Of a stretch of DNA of 64,000 nucleotides, positions 16,036 to 24,364 are shown in pieces. Each line of letters opens with the position of its first letter. Position 1 is the stretch's first letter. The notes under the pieces were generated by a model. That model was given only the letters and a program-made list of their open reading frames with translations. It was not told the origin of the DNA and made no database searches. Both the position numbers and the translations under genes were made by a program. Origin of the DNA: Phytohabitans sp037414955 (GTDB lineage Bacteria > Actinomycetota > Actinomycetes > Mycobacteriales > Micromonosporaceae); assembly GCA_037414955.1 (NCBI GenBank), contig JBBEWH010000138.1:1-64000 (forward strand), in the 5' to 3' direction.

Positions 16036-17718
16036 TCAGAAGCGGGCGGGTTCGCGGTAGACGCCCCACTCGGCGCGGAGGGCGTCGCAGATCTCGCCGA
16101 GCGTGGCCTCGGCGCGCGCCGCGTCGAGCATCGCCGGGATCATGTTCTCGTCGCCGCGCGCCGCGGCCACCAACCGGGCCAGCGCCGCGTCCACCCGCGC
16201 GGCGTCACGCCGCGCGCGCCGGTCGGCCAGCAGCGCCCGCTGCTCCAGCTCGACCTCGTGCGAGATCCGCAGGATCTCGACCGGCCGGCTGGCCGTGCTG
16301 GTGTGTCGGGTCACCCCGACGACGTGCTTGAGGCCCTTTTCCAAAGCTTGCTGGTACGCGAACGCGGACTCCGCGATCGCGCCGGTGAACCAGCCGTCCT
16401 CGATGCCGCGCAGGATGCCGGACGTGATCGTGCCGTCGGAGCCGAGCGCCGTGATCCGGGCGAAGATCTCCTCCGCCTCGGCCTCCATGCGGTCGGTGAG
16501 CGCCTCCACGTACCACGAGCCGCCGAGCGGGTCGGCCACGTTCGTCACGCCGGTCTCCTCCATCAGCACCTGCTGGGTGCGCAGGGCGATCTCGGCGGAC
16601 TCGTCGGTGGGCAGGGCCAGCGTCTCGTCGAGGGCGTTGGTGTGCAGCGAGTTGGTGCCGCCGAGCACGGCGGAGAGCGCCTCGATCGCGGTGCGCACCA
16701 CGTTGTTCACCGGCTGCTGCGCGGTCAGCGAGACGCCCGCCGTCTGGGTGTGGAAGCGCAGCCAGAGGGCCCGTTCGTCGGTGGCGCCGTACACGTCGCG
16801 CAGCCAGCGCGCCCAGATCCGCCGGGCCGCCCGGAACTTCGCGATCTCCTCGAAGAAGTCGAGGTGCGCGTCGAAGAAGAACGACAGGCCGGGCGCGAAC
16901 GTGTTGATGTCGAGGCCGCGGGAGAGGCCCAGCTCGACGTACCCGAACCCGTCGGCCAGCGTGTACGCGAGCTCCTGCGCGGCGGTCGAGCCGGCCTCCC
17001 GGATGTGGTAGCCGGACACGGACAGCGGCTTGTATCGCGGGATCTCGCGCGCGCAGTACTCCATGAGGTCGCCGATCAGCCGCAGGTGCGGCTCGGGCTC
17101 GAAGAGCCACTCCTTCTGCGCGATGTACTCCTTGAAGATGTCGGTCTGCAGCGTGCCGTCCAGTCTGGACAGGTCGGCGCCCTGCCGCTCGGCCGCCACC
17201 AGGTACATGCAGAAGATCGGCACGGCCGGGCCGGAGATCGTCATGCTGGTGGTCACGCTGGCGAGGTCGATGCCGTCGAAGAGGAGGTCCATGTCGGCGG
17301 CCGAGTCGATCGCCACGCCGCAGTGGCCGACCTCGCCGAGCGCCTGCGGGTCGTCGGAGTCGCGCCCCATCAGCGTCGGCATGTCGAACGCGACGGACAG
17401 CCCGCCGCCGCCCGCGCCGAGGATCATCTTGTACCGCTCGTTGGTGGCCCGCGCGTTGCCGAACCCCGCGAACTGCCGGATCGTCCAGGTGCGCCCCCGG
17501 TAGCCGGTCGGGTAGAGCCCGCGGGTGTACGGGTACTCCCCCGGCCAGCCGATCCGCTCGAACCCGGGCACGTCGACACCGGGCGGCGGGCCGTAGACCG
17601 GCTCGACCGGCGCCCCGGACAGCGTGGTGAAGTCGGCGTCGCGCTTGCGGGCCGCGTCGTAACGGGCTTGCCAGCGGGCCCGACCGGCGGCGATCTCCTC
17701 GGCGTCCATGACGCCCAT
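16036..17718 (-). CDS. Acyl-CoA mutase large subunit (methylmalonyl-/isobutyryl-CoA mutase family)
   Basis: A 560-residue TIM-barrel subunit of a coenzyme-B12-dependent acyl-CoA mutase. YPYTRG-x8-RGRTWTIRQFAGF near the N-terminus and SVAFDMPTLMGRDSD are diagnostic. There is no C-terminal B12-binding domain (no DxHxxG), so it needs a separate small subunit, not found in the window. By hand alignment with methylmalonyl-CoA mutase, the specificity pair looks like Tyr (TGY) and Arg (HLRLI), which favours a dicarboxylic-type substrate; but separate large subunits and RQFAGFGNA are also typical of isobutyryl-CoA-mutase-like enzymes, so I leave it open. MeaB, thiolase and epimerase genes nearby support a propionyl/methylmalonyl-CoA role. 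An ATG at 17709 is an alternative start. Confidence 0.88.
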   Translation of the reverse strand: MGVMDAEEIAAGRARWQARYDAARKRDADFTTLSGAPVEPVYGPPPGVDVPGFERIGWPGEYPYTRGLYPTGYRGRTWTIRQFAGFGNARATNERYKMILGAGGGGLSVAFDMPTLMGRDSDDPQALGEVGHCGVAIDSAADMDLLFDGIDLASVTTSMTISGPAVPIFCMYLVAAERQGADLSRLDGTLQTDIFKEYIAQKEWLFEPEPHLRLIGDLMEYCAREIPRYKPLSVSGYHIREAGSTAAQELAYTLADGFGYVELGLSRGLDINTFAPGLSFFFDAHLDFFEEIAKFRAARRIWARWLRDVYGATDERALWLRFHTQTAGVSLTAQQPVNNVVRTAIEALSAVLGGTNSLHTNALDETLALPTDESAEIALRTQQVLMEETGVTNVADPLGGSWYVEALTDRMEAEAEEIFARITALGSDGTITSGILRGIEDGWFTGAIAESAFAYQQALEKGLKHVVGVTRHTSTASRPVEILRISHEVELEQRALLADRRARRDAARVDAALARLVAAARGDENMIPAMLDAARAEATLGEICDALRAEWGVYREPARF

Positions 17719-17746
17719 CTTAACGATCGCTAAGCTCCGCCGCCCT

Positions 17747-17802
17747 CATGATCAAGGCGTCCTTCAAGTCGTTAGAGCTACATGAAGGACGCCTTGATCA
17801 TG
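17747..17802. repeat. Family A palindromic repeat 8
   Basis: Palindrome downstream of the minus-strand Asp23 gene and upstream of the mutase start; probably ends the Asp23 transcript. Confidence 0.9.
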
Positions 17803-17812
17803 GGAGAGTGGG

Positions 17813-18379
17813 TCACTGGTAGGTGGCGGCGCGTGCTTCGTCGTTGCCCACCGGGCCGTCGTCCGGGACGTGCACGTCGTCGACCAGGATGTTCACCTCG
17901 GTGACATCGAGCCCCAGCAGGTTTTCGATCGCGCCGATCACCTTGGCGCGCACCTTCTCGGTGACCGAGTGCACCACGAAGCCGTACTCGATCACGAGGG
18001 TAACGTCGACGACGGCCGTGCGGCCCTCCAGGCGGACCGACAGGCCGCGATCGGCGTCGCTATCGGCGTCGCCGAGGCCGATCCGGTCCTTGAAGCTCGC
18101 GAAGAAGCGCGCCACGTCGCCGCCCAGGTCGTGGACGCCGGGCACCTCGCGCGCGGCGATGCCCGCGATCTTCTCCACCACCTCATCGGCGATCTTCGTC
18201 ATGCCGCGCTCGACGGACAGTTCGGCGTTGTTGCGGAACCGCTCCACCACCTGCGACGCGACCCGCCCGGAGGCAGCGGCCGCCCGCTCGACCGCGTCGT
18301 TGATCTGGTCTACCGCGCCGGTCGGCTCCGCGGGCTCCTCGTCGCGCTGCGCCGGAACCTGTGCCACCACGTCAGTCAT
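17813..18379 (-). CDS. Asp23/Gls24 family envelope stress protein
   Basis: A 188-residue protein. After an acidic N-terminal extension, the Asp23 domain (about 60-170) shows the family's VEKIAGIAAREVPGVHDLGG motif and VVDVTLVIEYG, then a C-terminal helical and beta segment (EVNILVDDVHVPDD). Asp23/Gls24 proteins are cytoplasmic, often membrane-associated through a partner, and respond to alkaline or envelope stress; they form multigene families in actinomycetes. I start at the ATG at 18379, preceded by GGGGGTG. Palindromes flank it on both sides, so it is probably its own transcription unit even though it sits between MeaB and the mutase. Confidence 0.88.
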   Translation of the reverse strand: MTDVVAQVPAQRDEEPAEPTGAVDQINDAVERAAAASGRVASQVVERFRNNAELSVERGMTKIADEVVEKIAGIAAREVPGVHDLGGDVARFFASFKDRIGLGDADSDADRGLSVRLEGRTAVVDVTLVIEYGFVVHSVTEKVRAKVIGAIENLLGLDVTEVNILVDDVHVPDDGPVGNDEARAATYQ

Positions 18380-18445
18380 GCACACACCCCCTGGTCTCAG
18401 GCCAACGGCCGGAGCGTACCCGCGCCACGCGACCCCCGTCACCCC

Positions 18446-18501
18446 CATGATCAGGGCGTCCCTGAAGTAGCTATAACGACGTGAGGGACGCCTTGATCAT
18501 G
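18446..18501. repeat. Family A palindromic repeat 9
   Basis: Palindrome downstream of the minus-strand MeaB gene, which takes its TGA stop from it. Upstream of the Asp23 start. Confidence 0.9.
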
Positions 18502-19456
18502 AGGAGAGGGACGCGAGCAAGGAGGACGCGGCCGCGTAGGGGTCGAGCTCCCCGTCGGCTACCCGGGCGGCGAGGTCCGGCAACGCCGTACCCGCGCGCA
18601 ATGAGCCCAGGCGCTCGCGGAGCGTGCCCAGCGCGATCGCCTCGACCTCCGCGGCGGCCCGCGCCTCGCGCCGGCGCCGCAGCTCGCCGCGCTCCACCAG
18701 CCACGCGCGGTGCTTGTCGATCGCGGCGACGATGTCGTCGATGCCCTCGCCGCGCGCGGCGACCGCGCGCACCACCTGCGGCCGCCAGTCGCCGGGCGCC
18801 CGCTCGCCGAGGCCGATCATGCCCTGGATGTCCCGGTACGTCGCGTCGGCGCCGTCCCGGTCCGCCTTGTTGACCACGAACACGTCGGCGATCTCCAGGA
18901 TGCCCGCCTTGACCGCCTGGATCGCGTCGCCCATGCCGGGCGCGAGCAGTACCAGCGTGGTGTCGGCGAGCGACGCCACCTCGACCTCGGCCTGGCCGAC
19001 GCCCACGGTCTCAACGAGGACGACGTCGCAGCCGGCGCCCTCCAGCACACGCACCGCCTGCGGCGTGGCCGCGGCGAGCCCGCCGAGGTGGCCGCGGCTG
19101 GACATCGAGCGGATGTAGACGCCGGGGTCGGTGGCGTGGTCCTGCATGCGCACCCGGTCGCCGAGGATCGCGCCGCCGGTGAACGGGCTCGACGGGTCGA
19201 CGGCCAGGATGCCCACCCGGTGGCCCTGCGCGCGCAACGCGCGGACCAACTCGTTGGTGGTGGTCGACTTGCCCACCCCGGGCGACCCGGTCAGGCCGAC
19301 CACCTGCGCGTTGCCGGTGTGCGGCGCCAGCGCCGCCGCGACCTCCGGCAACAGGTCGTCGCCGGACTCCACCAGCGTGATCAGCCGGGCCACCGCGCGC
19401 GGGTCGCCCTCGCGCGCTGCGGCGACCAATGCGGGTACGTCGCGGCTTCGTCTCAC
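18497..19456 (-). CDS. meaB: Methylmalonyl-CoA mutase-associated GTPase MeaB
   Basis: A 319-residue G3E-family P-loop GTPase. The Walker A is G57-S-P-G-V-G-K63-S64; ILAVDPSSPFTGGAILGDR and VETVGVGQ are the MeaB switch signatures, and VNKAD is the base-recognition motif. MeaB protects B12-dependent mutases and gates cofactor loading and exchange. Its GTG start overlaps the TGA stop of the thiolase gene by four bases (GTGA), so the two are translationally coupled. The mutase gene lies about 0.8 kb downstream on the same strand, separated by the Asp23 gene and two palindromes. Confidence 0.94.
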   Translation of the reverse strand: MRRSRDVPALVAAAREGDPRAVARLITLVESGDDLLPEVAAALAPHTGNAQVVGLTGSPGVGKSTTTNELVRALRAQGHRVGILAVDPSSPFTGGAILGDRVRMQDHATDPGVYIRSMSSRGHLGGLAAATPQAVRVLEGAGCDVVLVETVGVGQAEVEVASLADTTLVLLAPGMGDAIQAVKAGILEIADVFVVNKADRDGADATYRDIQGMIGLGERAPGDWRPQVVRAVAARGEGIDDIVAAIDKHRAWLVERGELRRRREARAAAEVEAIALGTLRERLGSLRAGTALPDLAARVADGELDPYAAASSLLASLSS

Positions 19457-20634
19457 GGAACGTCAATGATAAGGGCGTCGCCCTGACCGCCACCGCCGCA
19501 CAGCGCGGCCGCCCCGGTGCCGCCACCGCGCCGCTTCAGTTCCAGCGCGAGCGTGAGTACGAGGCGCGCGCCCGACATCCCGATCGGGTGGCCCAACGCG
19601 ATCGCGCCGCCGTTGACGTTGACGACGTCGGGCGTGACCCCGAGCTGGCGGGTGGAGACGATGCCGACCTGCGCGAACGCCTCGTTGATCTCGATGAGGT
19701 CGAGGTCGGCGACGGTCTTGCCGGCCTTGCCGAGCGCGTGCGCGATGGCGTTCGCCGGCTGGGCGTGCAACGAGTTGTCGGGCCCGGCCACGTTGCCGTG
19801 CGGACCGATCTCGGCGAGCCAGGTCAGGCCCAGCTCCGCCGCCTTCGCCTTGCTCATCACCACCACGGCGGCGGCGCCGTCGGAGATCGGCGACGAGCTG
19901 CCGGCGGTGATCGTGCCGTCCTTGGTGAACGCCGGGCGCAGCTTCGCCAGCGACTCGGCGGTGGTGTCCGGCCGGATGCCCTCGTCCTCCGTGATGACCA
20001 GCGGCTCGCCCCGGCGCTGCGGCACCGAGACCGGGGTGATCTCCTCGGCGAAGGCGCCGTTCTTCTGCGCGGCCGCGGCCCGCTGGTGGCTGGCGGCGGA
20101 GAACGCGTCCTGCTCCTCCCGCGAGACGCCGTGCCGGGCACCGAGGCGCTCGGTCGACTCGCCCATCGAGCAGCAGTCCCACACGTCGGTGAGGCCGTCG
20201 AGCGCCATGTGGTCCTTGACCACCACGTCGCCGTACTTGTAGCCGGCGCGCTGCCCGAGCAGCAGGTGCGGCGCGTTGGTCATGGACTCCATGCCGCCGG
20301 CCACCACGATCTCGAACTCGCCGGCCCGGATGAGCTGGTCGGCCAGCGCGATGGCGTCGAGCCCGGACAGGCACACCTTGTTGATCGTGAGAGCGGGCAC
20401 GCTCATCGGGATGCCGGCGTTGACCGCGGCCTGCCGGGCGGGGATCTGGCCGGCGCCGGCCTGGAGCACCTGACCCATGATCACGTACTGCACCTGCTCG
20501 GGCGCGACGCCGGACCGCTCCAGCGCGGCCTTGATGGCGAAGCCACCGAGCGCCGTGGCCGGGAAGTCCTTGAGATTGCCGAGCAGCCGCCCCATCGGGG
20601 TCCGCGCGCCGCCGACGATCACCGAGCCGGACAT
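19453..20634 (-). CDS. Acetyl-CoA C-acetyltransferase (thiolase)
   Basis: A 393-residue thiolase of normal length. The active-site residues are Cys88 (INKVCLSG), His349 (GGAIALGHPIG) and Cys379 (LCGGGGQGDA). It catalyses reversible condensation of two acetyl-CoA or thiolysis of 3-ketoacyl-CoA in the cytoplasm. It is the first gene of a coupled pair with meaB. It is divergent from the methylmalonyl-CoA epimerase gene, with only 47 bp between starts containing a candidate TetR-type operator, so both directions are probably co-regulated with acyl-CoA metabolism (inference). Confidence 0.95.
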   Translation of the reverse strand: MSGSVIVGGARTPMGRLLGNLKDFPATALGGFAIKAALERSGVAPEQVQYVIMGQVLQAGAGQIPARQAAVNAGIPMSVPALTINKVCLSGLDAIALADQLIRAGEFEIVVAGGMESMTNAPHLLLGQRAGYKYGDVVVKDHMALDGLTDVWDCCSMGESTERLGARHGVSREEQDAFSAASHQRAAAAQKNGAFAEEITPVSVPQRRGEPLVITEDEGIRPDTTAESLAKLRPAFTKDGTITAGSSSPISDGAAAVVVMSKAKAAELGLTWLAEIGPHGNVAGPDNSLHAQPANAIAHALGKAGKTVADLDLIEINEAFAQVGIVSTRQLGVTPDVVNVNGGAIALGHPIGMSGARLVLTLALELKRRGGGTGAAALCGGGGQGDALIIDVP

Positions 20635-20651
20635 GACCGCCTCCCGAGCTA

Positions 20652-20667
20652 CTGAACGATTGTTTAG
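20652..20667. promoter_or_regulatory. Candidate operator, thiolase/epimerase divergent promoter
   Basis: CTGAAC-GATT-GTTTAG is a 16-bp imperfect palindrome (CTRAAC-N4-GTTYAG). It lies in the 47-bp divergent gap. The shape resembles binding sites of TetR-family acyl-CoA regulators; no cognate regulator gene is adjacent. Confidence 0.5.
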
Positions 20668-20681
20668 TGCAGACTATCGCC

Positions 20682-21134
20682 ATGGGCGACCACTCAACTG
20701 CGGACTATGTCACAGGCATCGGCCTGCTGCGCATCGATCACGTCGGTGTCGCGGTCCCGGACCTGGACGAGGCGATCCGGTTCTATCGGGACACCTTCGG
20801 CATGCGCTGCGTGCACCATGAGGTCAACGAGGAGCAGGGCGTGCGCGAGGCGATGATGGCCGTCGGACCGACCGCCGAGGGGGGCTGCGTGCAACTGCTC
20901 GCGCCGCTCTCCCCCACGTCGACGATCGCGAAGTTCCTCGACCGCAACGGCCCGGGTGTGCAGCAGGTCGCCTACACGGTGGCGGACGTGGTCGCGGCCG
21001 CCGCCGCCCTCCGCGAACGCGGCCTCCGCCTCCTCTACGACGAGCCGAAGCGCGGCACGGCCGGCTCCAAGGTCAACTTCGTCCACCCGAAGGACGCCGG
21101 GGGCGTCCTGGTCGAGCTGGTGGAGCCCGCCTGA
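20682..21134 (+). CDS. mce: Methylmalonyl-CoA epimerase
   Basis: A 150-residue glyoxalase-fold (VOC) protein that interconverts (R)- and (S)-methylmalonyl-CoA, supplying the mutase. The first metal ligand His20 is in IDHVGVAVPDLD. The second (Gln in GGCVQLLAP) and the final Glu (LVELVEP) are visible. The third region reads GVQQVAYTV, where characterised enzymes have HH, so one expected His ligand is Gln. GTAGSKVNFVHPK is typical of the family. I start at the ATG at 20682; a GTG 15 bases earlier is possible. Its end is only 8 bp from the convergent beta-helix gene, with no palindrome between. Confidence 0.88.
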   Translation: MGDHSTADYVTGIGLLRIDHVGVAVPDLDEAIRFYRDTFGMRCVHHEVNEEQGVREAMMAVGPTAEGGCVQLLAPLSPTSTIAKFLDRNGPGVQQVAYTVADVVAAAAALRERGLRLLYDEPKRGTAGSKVNFVHPKDAGGVLVELVEPA

Positions 21135-21142
21135 GGCGACGA

Positions 21143-22516
21143 TCAGCCGGTGCCGCGACAGTTGAGGGCCGACAGCGACTTCGTCACCCGGTAGTTCTGG
21201 TCGATCTGCACCAGCTTGTTGCCCCGCCAGGTGATGGCGCCACAGTTGCTGTACACGGGGCCGTAGCCCCACGCCTTGTCGACGACCGCGTTGTTCTCGA
21301 ACGTGAACGACCCGTCGTGCAGGCGGACCACGTAGCCGCCACCCATCAGCAGGTTGTCCGCCACCTTGGCGCCCTGCGACCCGTCGGCGATGAAGATGGG
21401 CGACGTGGCGTTCTCCACGCCCCGCTGGTCGACCGTGTTGTGCCGGATGACGACGTTGCTGCCGCCGTTGTGCCCCTGGATGCCGTCCGAGTGGTTGCTG
21501 GAATCGGTGCAGACCTTGGCGAACGAGTGCTCGATGAGGATGTTGTCGCCGGAGACCCGGAAGCCGTCGCTGCTGTTGCGGATCAGCACCCGCCGCGCGG
21601 TGAAGTTCTCCGCGCCGATCGCGAAGTCGCCGTAGCACCCGGACGCCGGGCCGACCGTGCTGTCCTCGATCGTGTACGGGTAACTGCCGCTGCCGGTGAA
21701 GTTGTTGACGCCCGCGAGCAACTCGCTGTCGCGGATCACCACGTTCTTGGCCCGGATCGAGACCCGGCCGGTGATCCGCTTGCCGGAGATGACCTCGCCC
21801 GCCTTGGTCGCGGCGTACTCGCCGTTGATGGTGGTCAGCTTGGTGCCGTCCGGCACGCCGGTGCAGCTCGGCGAGGGATATGCCGGCAGCGCGCACCGGC
21901 CACCGCCGGTGGCCGGCTTGTCCGGGCTCGCGGACGCCTTCGGGGTCGGCGTCGGGCTGGCCGACGGCGTGGGCGCGGCACCCAGCGCTTTGCCGGCGTT
22001 GTCCACGGTGAACGTCGCGTAGGAGGTCACCGTGGACCCGTCCGCCCGCGCCATCTCCACGAAGAGGATGTGTGGCCCGTTGCGCAGCGTAGTGGTGTCG
22101 AAGGCGTTGGCCGACCCGTCCGCCGCGCCGCCGGCGAGGTCGAAGGGCGCGGTCTTCTCGGCGCGCAGCGCCTGCCCGGCCGGGCTGTCCAGCCAGAACG
22201 TCGCCGTCACCGGCTCGGCGCCGCCGGCGACGGCCACCACGTAGATCTTGTCGCGCACCACCGCCCGGTTGAGCGGCACCGCGTCGCCGCGGTCCGGGCG
22301 GGTGCTCGTGTACAGCCCGGGCGCGGACGTCTCGGTGAGCGACACTCGCGTCTCCGCGGCCGAACGCGTCGTGCGCATGATGCCTATCGTGGTCAACGCC
22401 GCGACGGCCAGCACCGCCACCGCGATCCACACAATGGACTTCGTGCGAACTCGTCGGGATTTCGCCGCTCGCAAGGCCGTTTCCTTTCCATTGACGATCT
22501 CCGCTGCCGTCCACAT
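21143..22516 (-). CDS. Exported right-handed beta-helix protein with N-terminal anchor
   Basis: A 457-residue surface protein. A basic N-terminus and one hydrophobic segment (about 28-46) suggest an uncleaved anchor or signal. Residues about 60-180 form an Ig-like beta domain (KIYVVAVAGGAEPVTATFWLD), followed by a Pro/Ser/Thr linker (PTPSASPTPTPKASASP) and a C-terminal parallel beta-helix (about 215-457) with repeated short strands (VVIRDSELL, NILIEHSFAK, NVVIRHNTV), as in polysaccharide lyases and related carbohydrate-binding proteins. Catalytic residues are not evident. The ATG at 22516 has GGAGA six bases upstream. It converges on the epimerase gene with an 8-bp gap. Confidence 0.8.
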   Translation of the reverse strand: MWTAAEIVNGKETALRAAKSRRVRTKSIVWIAVAVLAVAALTTIGIMRTTRSAAETRVSLTETSAPGLYTSTRPDRGDAVPLNRAVVRDKIYVVAVAGGAEPVTATFWLDSPAGQALRAEKTAPFDLAGGAADGSANAFDTTTLRNGPHILFVEMARADGSTVTSYATFTVDNAGKALGAAPTPSASPTPTPKASASPDKPATGGGRCALPAYPSPSCTGVPDGTKLTTINGEYAATKAGEVISGKRITGRVSIRAKNVVIRDSELLAGVNNFTGSGSYPYTIEDSTVGPASGCYGDFAIGAENFTARRVLIRNSSDGFRVSGDNILIEHSFAKVCTDSSNHSDGIQGHNGGSNVVIRHNTVDQRGVENATSPIFIADGSQGAKVADNLLMGGGYVVRLHDGSFTFENNAVVDKAWGYGPVYSNCGAITWRGNKLVQIDQNYRVTKSLSALNCRGTG

Positions 22517-22925
22517 GCGATCTCCACGCCACTTTCGCGGCCCGGGAGCAGCGCGGAGGCCCCAACCCTCGCGGTTATCGACAATCCACGGTGTGCCGCC
22601 GATCCGCATTTCGCGTCGGCGCGTGCACCCTTCTCTCACCCCAATGCCCCTGCCGCATCGGAGTCAACGCGAGGTGACAGTCGGTGTCAACCGAACGCCG
22701 CGGTCACGGCATGAAACATTAGGGCTTCATTAAGCGGCGGTCGGTTGATATGTCTGGATGTACGCGGAGTGGCATACCAGTGTCATCCGACCGGGGTCGG
22801 CCGCGCCGGCGATTACAGCGGGTACATACCGGCGCCGAGCAGGGCAAGTTGACCTTGACGTAGACGAGCGACATGCGCCGTACGGGCCTTGCGAAGCCCC
22901 CCGGTGAGTCTGCAAGTATGTGCGA
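22517..22925. other. Divergent intergenic region
   Basis: About 410 bp between the beta-helix gene (leftward) and the first coiled-coil gene (rightward). It must hold both promoters. A short TGACA-N5-TGTCA inverted repeat is at 22675-22689. I see no gene, tRNA or family A palindrome. Confidence 0.5.
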
Positions 22926-24176
22926 ATGCCCCAGCAGCAACCGTCCTCCCTTGCGTTCTTCGAGAACGCGAACTCCCAGCACGACTTCACTGTCGTGCTC
23001 CGGGGATACGACCGTGGGCAGGTCGACGACTTCGTCGGCCGGCTCAGCGCCGCACTGACCCAGTCCGAGCAAGCCCGCGGCGAGGCCGAGCAGCGCATGA
23101 ACGACGCGCAGCGCCGCCTCCGCCAAGCCGAACAGCGCCTCGGCGGCCTTGAGCAGAAGCTCACGGACACCAACAAGCAGCTCGAGGAGAACAGCCGACC
23201 CACGCTGTCCGGCCTGGGCACGCGGGTCGAGCAGATCCTCCGCCTCGCCGAAGAGCAGGCCAACGACCACCGCAGCGAGGCCAAGCGGGAGTCGGAGGGC
23301 ATTCTCTCCGCCGCCCGGCTGGAGGCCCGCGAGATCACCGACAAGGCGCGTGCCGAGGCCGCGGCCATGAAGGCCACCGCCGAGCGCGAGGCCGGCAGCA
23401 TCCGCACCGCCTCCGAGCGCGAGGCCGCGGAGGTCCGGGTGCAGGCCCGTCGCGAGGCGGACACGCTGCGTGCCGACGCCGACCGCGAGACCAAGCAGCT
23501 ACGTGCGGTGACCGCCCACGAGGTGGCCGAGCTCAAGTCCACCGTGGAGCGCGAGGTCGCCACGCTGCGCGCCACCGCCGAGCGCGAGATCACCCAGCTG
23601 CGCGCCAAGGCGGCCCGGGAGGCCGAGGAGAAGCGCGCCGAGGCCACCAAGCTGCTCACCGACGCCCGCGACAAGCGCGACAAGGACCTCCAGGCCCTGG
23701 CTCTGGAGCTCGCCGAGCGCCGGGAGAAGGCCGAGCGCGAGGAGTCCGAGCGGCACGCCGCCCAGGTCGCCCAGACGCAGAAGCTGGTCGCCGAGGCCGA
23801 GGAGCGGGCCCGCGCCGCGGAAGACCGCGCCAAGGAGATCGAGCAGCGGGCCGAGGCGCGTCGCATCGAGTCCGAGCGCAACGCCAGCGAGACGGTCGAG
23901 AAGGCCAAGGCGCTGTCCGAGAAGACCGTCAACGAGGCGCGCGCCGAGGCGCACCGCCAGCTGACCGAGGCGCGCACCGAGGCCGAACTCACCACGCAGG
24001 CCGCGCGCCGCGAGGTCGAAGACCTCACCCGCCAGAAGGACGCCGTCACGGCCCAGCTCGGCCAGATGCTGTCCGGCCTGGCCGGCATCGTGCCGACCGC
24101 GCCGCCGGCCGGCGGCAACGCCAAGGCCGACAGCGCCACCAAGCCTGGCAAGGACGAGGTGCCGGCCGCCGGCTGA
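22926..24176 (+). CDS. DivIVA-domain coiled-coil protein (Scy/FilP-like)
   Basis: A 416-residue protein. A short N-terminal DivIVA-type domain (FTVVLRGYDRGQVDDFVGRL, about 20-42) is followed by a very long Ala/Glu/Arg-rich coiled coil (about 45-375) and a low-complexity tail. The layout resembles the polar-growth scaffold and filament proteins (Scy, FilP, DivIVA) that organise tip growth in filamentous actinobacteria. It would act at the cytoplasmic face of the membrane or as a cytoskeletal filament. I start at the ATG at 22926; a GTG lies two codons upstream. A strong hairpin follows it, then a paralogue in the same direction. Confidence 0.82.
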   Translation: MPQQQPSSLAFFENANSQHDFTVVLRGYDRGQVDDFVGRLSAALTQSEQARGEAEQRMNDAQRRLRQAEQRLGGLEQKLTDTNKQLEENSRPTLSGLGTRVEQILRLAEEQANDHRSEAKRESEGILSAARLEAREITDKARAEAAAMKATAEREAGSIRTASEREAAEVRVQARREADTLRADADRETKQLRAVTAHEVAELKSTVEREVATLRATAEREITQLRAKAAREAEEKRAEATKLLTDARDKRDKDLQALALELAERREKAEREESERHAAQVAQTQKLVAEAEERARAAEDRAKEIEQRAEARRIESERNASETVEKAKALSEKTVNEARAEAHRQLTEARTEAELTTQAARREVEDLTRQKDAVTAQLGQMLSGLAGIVPTAPPAGGNAKADSATKPGKDEVPAAG

Positions 24177-24250
24177 CACCAACCACCGGCGTCCCGCCGG
24201 ACCCGACGATCGAGGGAAGCTGCGCTCGCGGGGCAGACGCGACCGACCGC

Positions 24251-24279
24251 CGGCCGCACCGGAAAAACCGGTGCGGCCG
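24251..24279 (+). terminator. Stem-loop terminator
   Basis: A perfect 12-bp stem (CGGCCGCACCGG and its complement) with an AAAAA loop, 75 bp downstream of the first coiled-coil gene and upstream of the second. It is not followed by a U run, as is common in actinomycetes. Confidence 0.7.
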
Positions 24280-24364
24280 ACATCGGCGTGTTCGCACGGC
24301 TACCCATTGTGATAGCGGGTGTGTATCCAGGCACTACTCAGCGAGTCGTGTGAGGATAAGGGGC

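Noticed and set aside
19453..19480. A repeat-like GATAAGGGCGTCGCCCTGACC at the end of the thiolase gene
   Set aside because: It encodes the conserved thiolase C-terminus (QGDALIIDV) and lacks the inverted partner arm; resemblance to family A is coincidental.
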